A stretch of 64,000 bases of DNA from contig CM057464.1 in NCBI GenBank assembly GCA_030035585.1, forward strand, positions 73,454,919 through 73,518,918, written 5' to 3'. The stretch comes from Dugong dugon. Taxonomy: Eukaryota; Chordata; Mammalia; Sirenia; Dugongidae. Of the stretch, positions 62,201-64,000 are shown in pieces. The position numbers were made by a program, and so were the translations under genes. The notes below the pieces were generated by a model that was not told the DNA's origin, ran no database searches, and saw only the letters and a program-made list of their open reading frames with translations. Each line of letters opens with the position of its first letter. The first letter of the stretch is position 1.

Positions 62201-64000
62201 CTGCTAACAGGGACAGTTTAACTTATTCATTACCAATTTGGATGCCCTTTATTCCTTTTCTTGCCTTATTGCTCTAGCTAGAACTTCCAGCACAATGTTA
62301 AATAGGAGTGGTGATAAAGGGCATCCTTGCCTTGTTACTGTTTTCAAGGGGAATGTTTTCAGCCTCTCTCCATTAAGAATGATGTTGGCCATTGGTTTTG
62401 CATAGTTGCTTTTTATTATGTTGAGAAATTTCCCTTCTATACCTATTTTTTTGAGTTTTTATCAGGAATGTGTGTTGGACTTTGTCAAATGCCTTTTCTG
62501 CATCAACTGAGATGATCATGTGATTCTTTCCTTTTTTTTATGTGGTGGATTACGATGATTGACTTTCTAATGTTGAACCGTCCGTCGTTGCATACCTGGT
62601 ATGAATCTTACTTGGTCATTGTGTATTATTTTTTTTGATATTATGCTGAATTCTATTGGCTAGAATTTTGTTCAGAATTTTTGCATCTATATTCATGAGA
62701 GATATTGGTCTGTAATTTTCTTTTTTTGTGATGTCTTTGCCTGGTTTTGGTATCAGTGTTATGCTGGCTTCATAGAATGAATTTGGAAGTGTTGCTTCCT
62801 CTTCTATGCTCTGAAATAGCTTGAGTAGTACTAGTACAAGTACTTCTGTAAATGTTTTGTAGAGTTCTCCAGTGAAGCCATCTGGGCCAGGGCTTTTTTT
62901 GGTTGGGAGTTTTTTTATTACCTTTTCAGTCTCTTCTCTTGTTATGGGTCTGTTCAGATTTTCAATATCACTTTGTTGTAGTTTGGGTGGGCCGTGTGTT
63001 TCTAGAAATTTATCCATTTCCTCTAGGTTTTCAAATTTGTTGGAGTATAGTTTTTCATAATATTCTGTTATAATCCTTTTTATTTCTGTTGGGTCTGTTG
63101 TAATTTCCCCTATTTCACTTCTTATTTGGGTTATTTGTGTTCTCTCCTATTTTTCTTCTGTCAGTCTGCCCGGTGGTTTGTCAATTTTGTTGCTTCTTTC
63201 AAAGAACCAACTTTTGGTTTTGTTGATTCTTTCTATTTTCTGTTCTCTATTTCATTTATTTCTTCTCTGATCTTTACTATTTCCTTTCTTCCGGTGGTTG
63301 TGGGCTTTTTCTGCTGTTCTCTTTCTATTTGTTTGAGTTCTGTAGTTAATGTTTTGATTTTGTCCCTTTCTTCTTTTTTGATATGTGCATCGATTGCTAT
63401 AAATTATCCTCTGAGAACTGCCTTTGCTGTGTCCCAAAGGTTTTGGTATGATGTGTTTTCATTCTCATTTGATTCTAGGAATTTTCTGATTTCATCTCTG
63501 ATTTCTTGTATTACCCAGTGATGTGTAAGCAGGGTATTATTCAGTTTCCATGTAATTGATTTTTTTTTCCTTGCTCTTTCTATTGTTAATTTCTACCTTG
63601 ATGGCATTGTGGTCAGAGAAGATACTTTGAATTATCTCAAGGTTTTGGATCTTGTTGAGGATTGCTCTGTGGCCTAAGATGTGGTCTATTCTGGAGAACA
63701 TTCCATGTACATTGGAAAAGAATGTGTATTTTGCAGCGGTTGGATGGAGTGTTCTATATATGTCTATGAGGTCAAGTTGGCCTATTGTGACCTTTAGGTC
63801 TTCTGTATCTTTGCTGAGTTTCTTCTTAGTTGTTCTGTCCTTTACTGAGAGTGGTGTGTTGAAGTGTCCTACTATTATTGTGGAACTGTCAGTTTCTCTT
63901 TTGTTAGAGTTTGTTTTATGTATTTTGGAGCCCTGTCATTGGGTGCGTAGATGTTTATTATAATTATGTCTTCATGATGGATCATCCTCTTAATTATTAT
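59285..64000 (-). mobile_element. L1 LINE, 3' part, running out of the window
   Basis: On the minus strand: a T-rich tail with TTTA repeats (59285-59325) corresponds to the poly(A) tail, then the 3' UTR to 60479 with the duplicated terminal segment (59335-59420 and 59561-59645), then ORF2 from 60480 to the window edge. The window edge lies in the endonuclease domain (INIYAPND region near 63930). Target-site duplication and 5' end cannot be seen. Confidence 0.93.
60480..64000 (-). pseudogene. L1 ORF2 (reverse transcriptase and part of endonuclease), broken
   Basis: Stop codon complement at 60480-60482. The longest piece, 61167-62195 (342 codons), is the RT thumb and C-terminal region, with [27 protein letters not shown] and [19 protein letters not shown]. 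62616-63017 is the RT N-terminus ([34 protein letters not shown]). The active-site motif reads LADV (62196-62207) instead of FADD, so catalysis is lost. 63252-63437 and neighbouring pieces belong to the inter-domain and endonuclease region. Not a host gene despite its long open frame. Confidence 0.92.

Overview
This is a stretch of mammalian nuclear chromosome. The interspersed repeats point to Afrotheria, most likely a paenungulate such as an elephant. AfroSINE-type tRNA-derived SINEs occur about every 2-3 kb, and several truncated copies of a BovB/RTE-like LINE share the SINE 3' tail. There are also three large L1 elements, plus ancient mammal-wide repeats (MIR, L2, MER5A, MER20-like, MaLR LTRs). 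The species assignment is inference from repeat families recognised by eye. There is no bacterial-type gene organisation, CRISPR array, tRNA gene or rRNA gene.

Only one real protein-coding segment was found: the large last exon of FAM83B on the + strand (977-3269), with its splice acceptor, stop codon and a nearby poly(A) signal. In human the next gene downstream of FAM83B lies far away, so a gene-poor remainder is expected; no exon of a neighbouring gene was recognised.

Layout: 1-976 is the end of the last FAM83B intron; 977-3450 is the last exon and short 3' UTR; 3451-10900 is intergenic DNA with a SINE cluster (4.5-7.6 kb) and a perfect 24-bp inverted repeat (4340-4410). Next, 10900-14513 holds two RTE copies in the same orientation, the second nearly full length. 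15210-19792 is a minus-strand L1 that keeps its 5' UTR, ORF1 and 3' UTR but has lost almost all of ORF2; it is flanked by a 17-bp target-site duplication. 19.8-29.1 kb is AT-rich intergenic DNA with scattered SINEs, MIR, MER5A, MER20-like and an RTE fragment. 29114-37450 is a full-length but inactivated plus-strand L1 with a tandemly duplicated 5' UTR segment. 37.5-59.3 kb is intergenic DNA with SINEs, RTE fragments, MaLR LTRs, a nested LTR-in-LTR and an ancient L1 split by two younger insertions. 59285-64000 is a third L1 on the minus strand that runs out of the window inside its endonuclease domain.

No new gene system is evident. The observations most worth checking are the ORF2-less, ORF1-retaining L1 (a possible half-L1/HAL1-like element), the perfect hairpin-forming repeat downstream of FAM83B, the monomer-like duplication in the L1 5' UTR, and a second perfect inverted repeat at 57709-57759. 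All element names rest on remembered consensus features, not on a database search.
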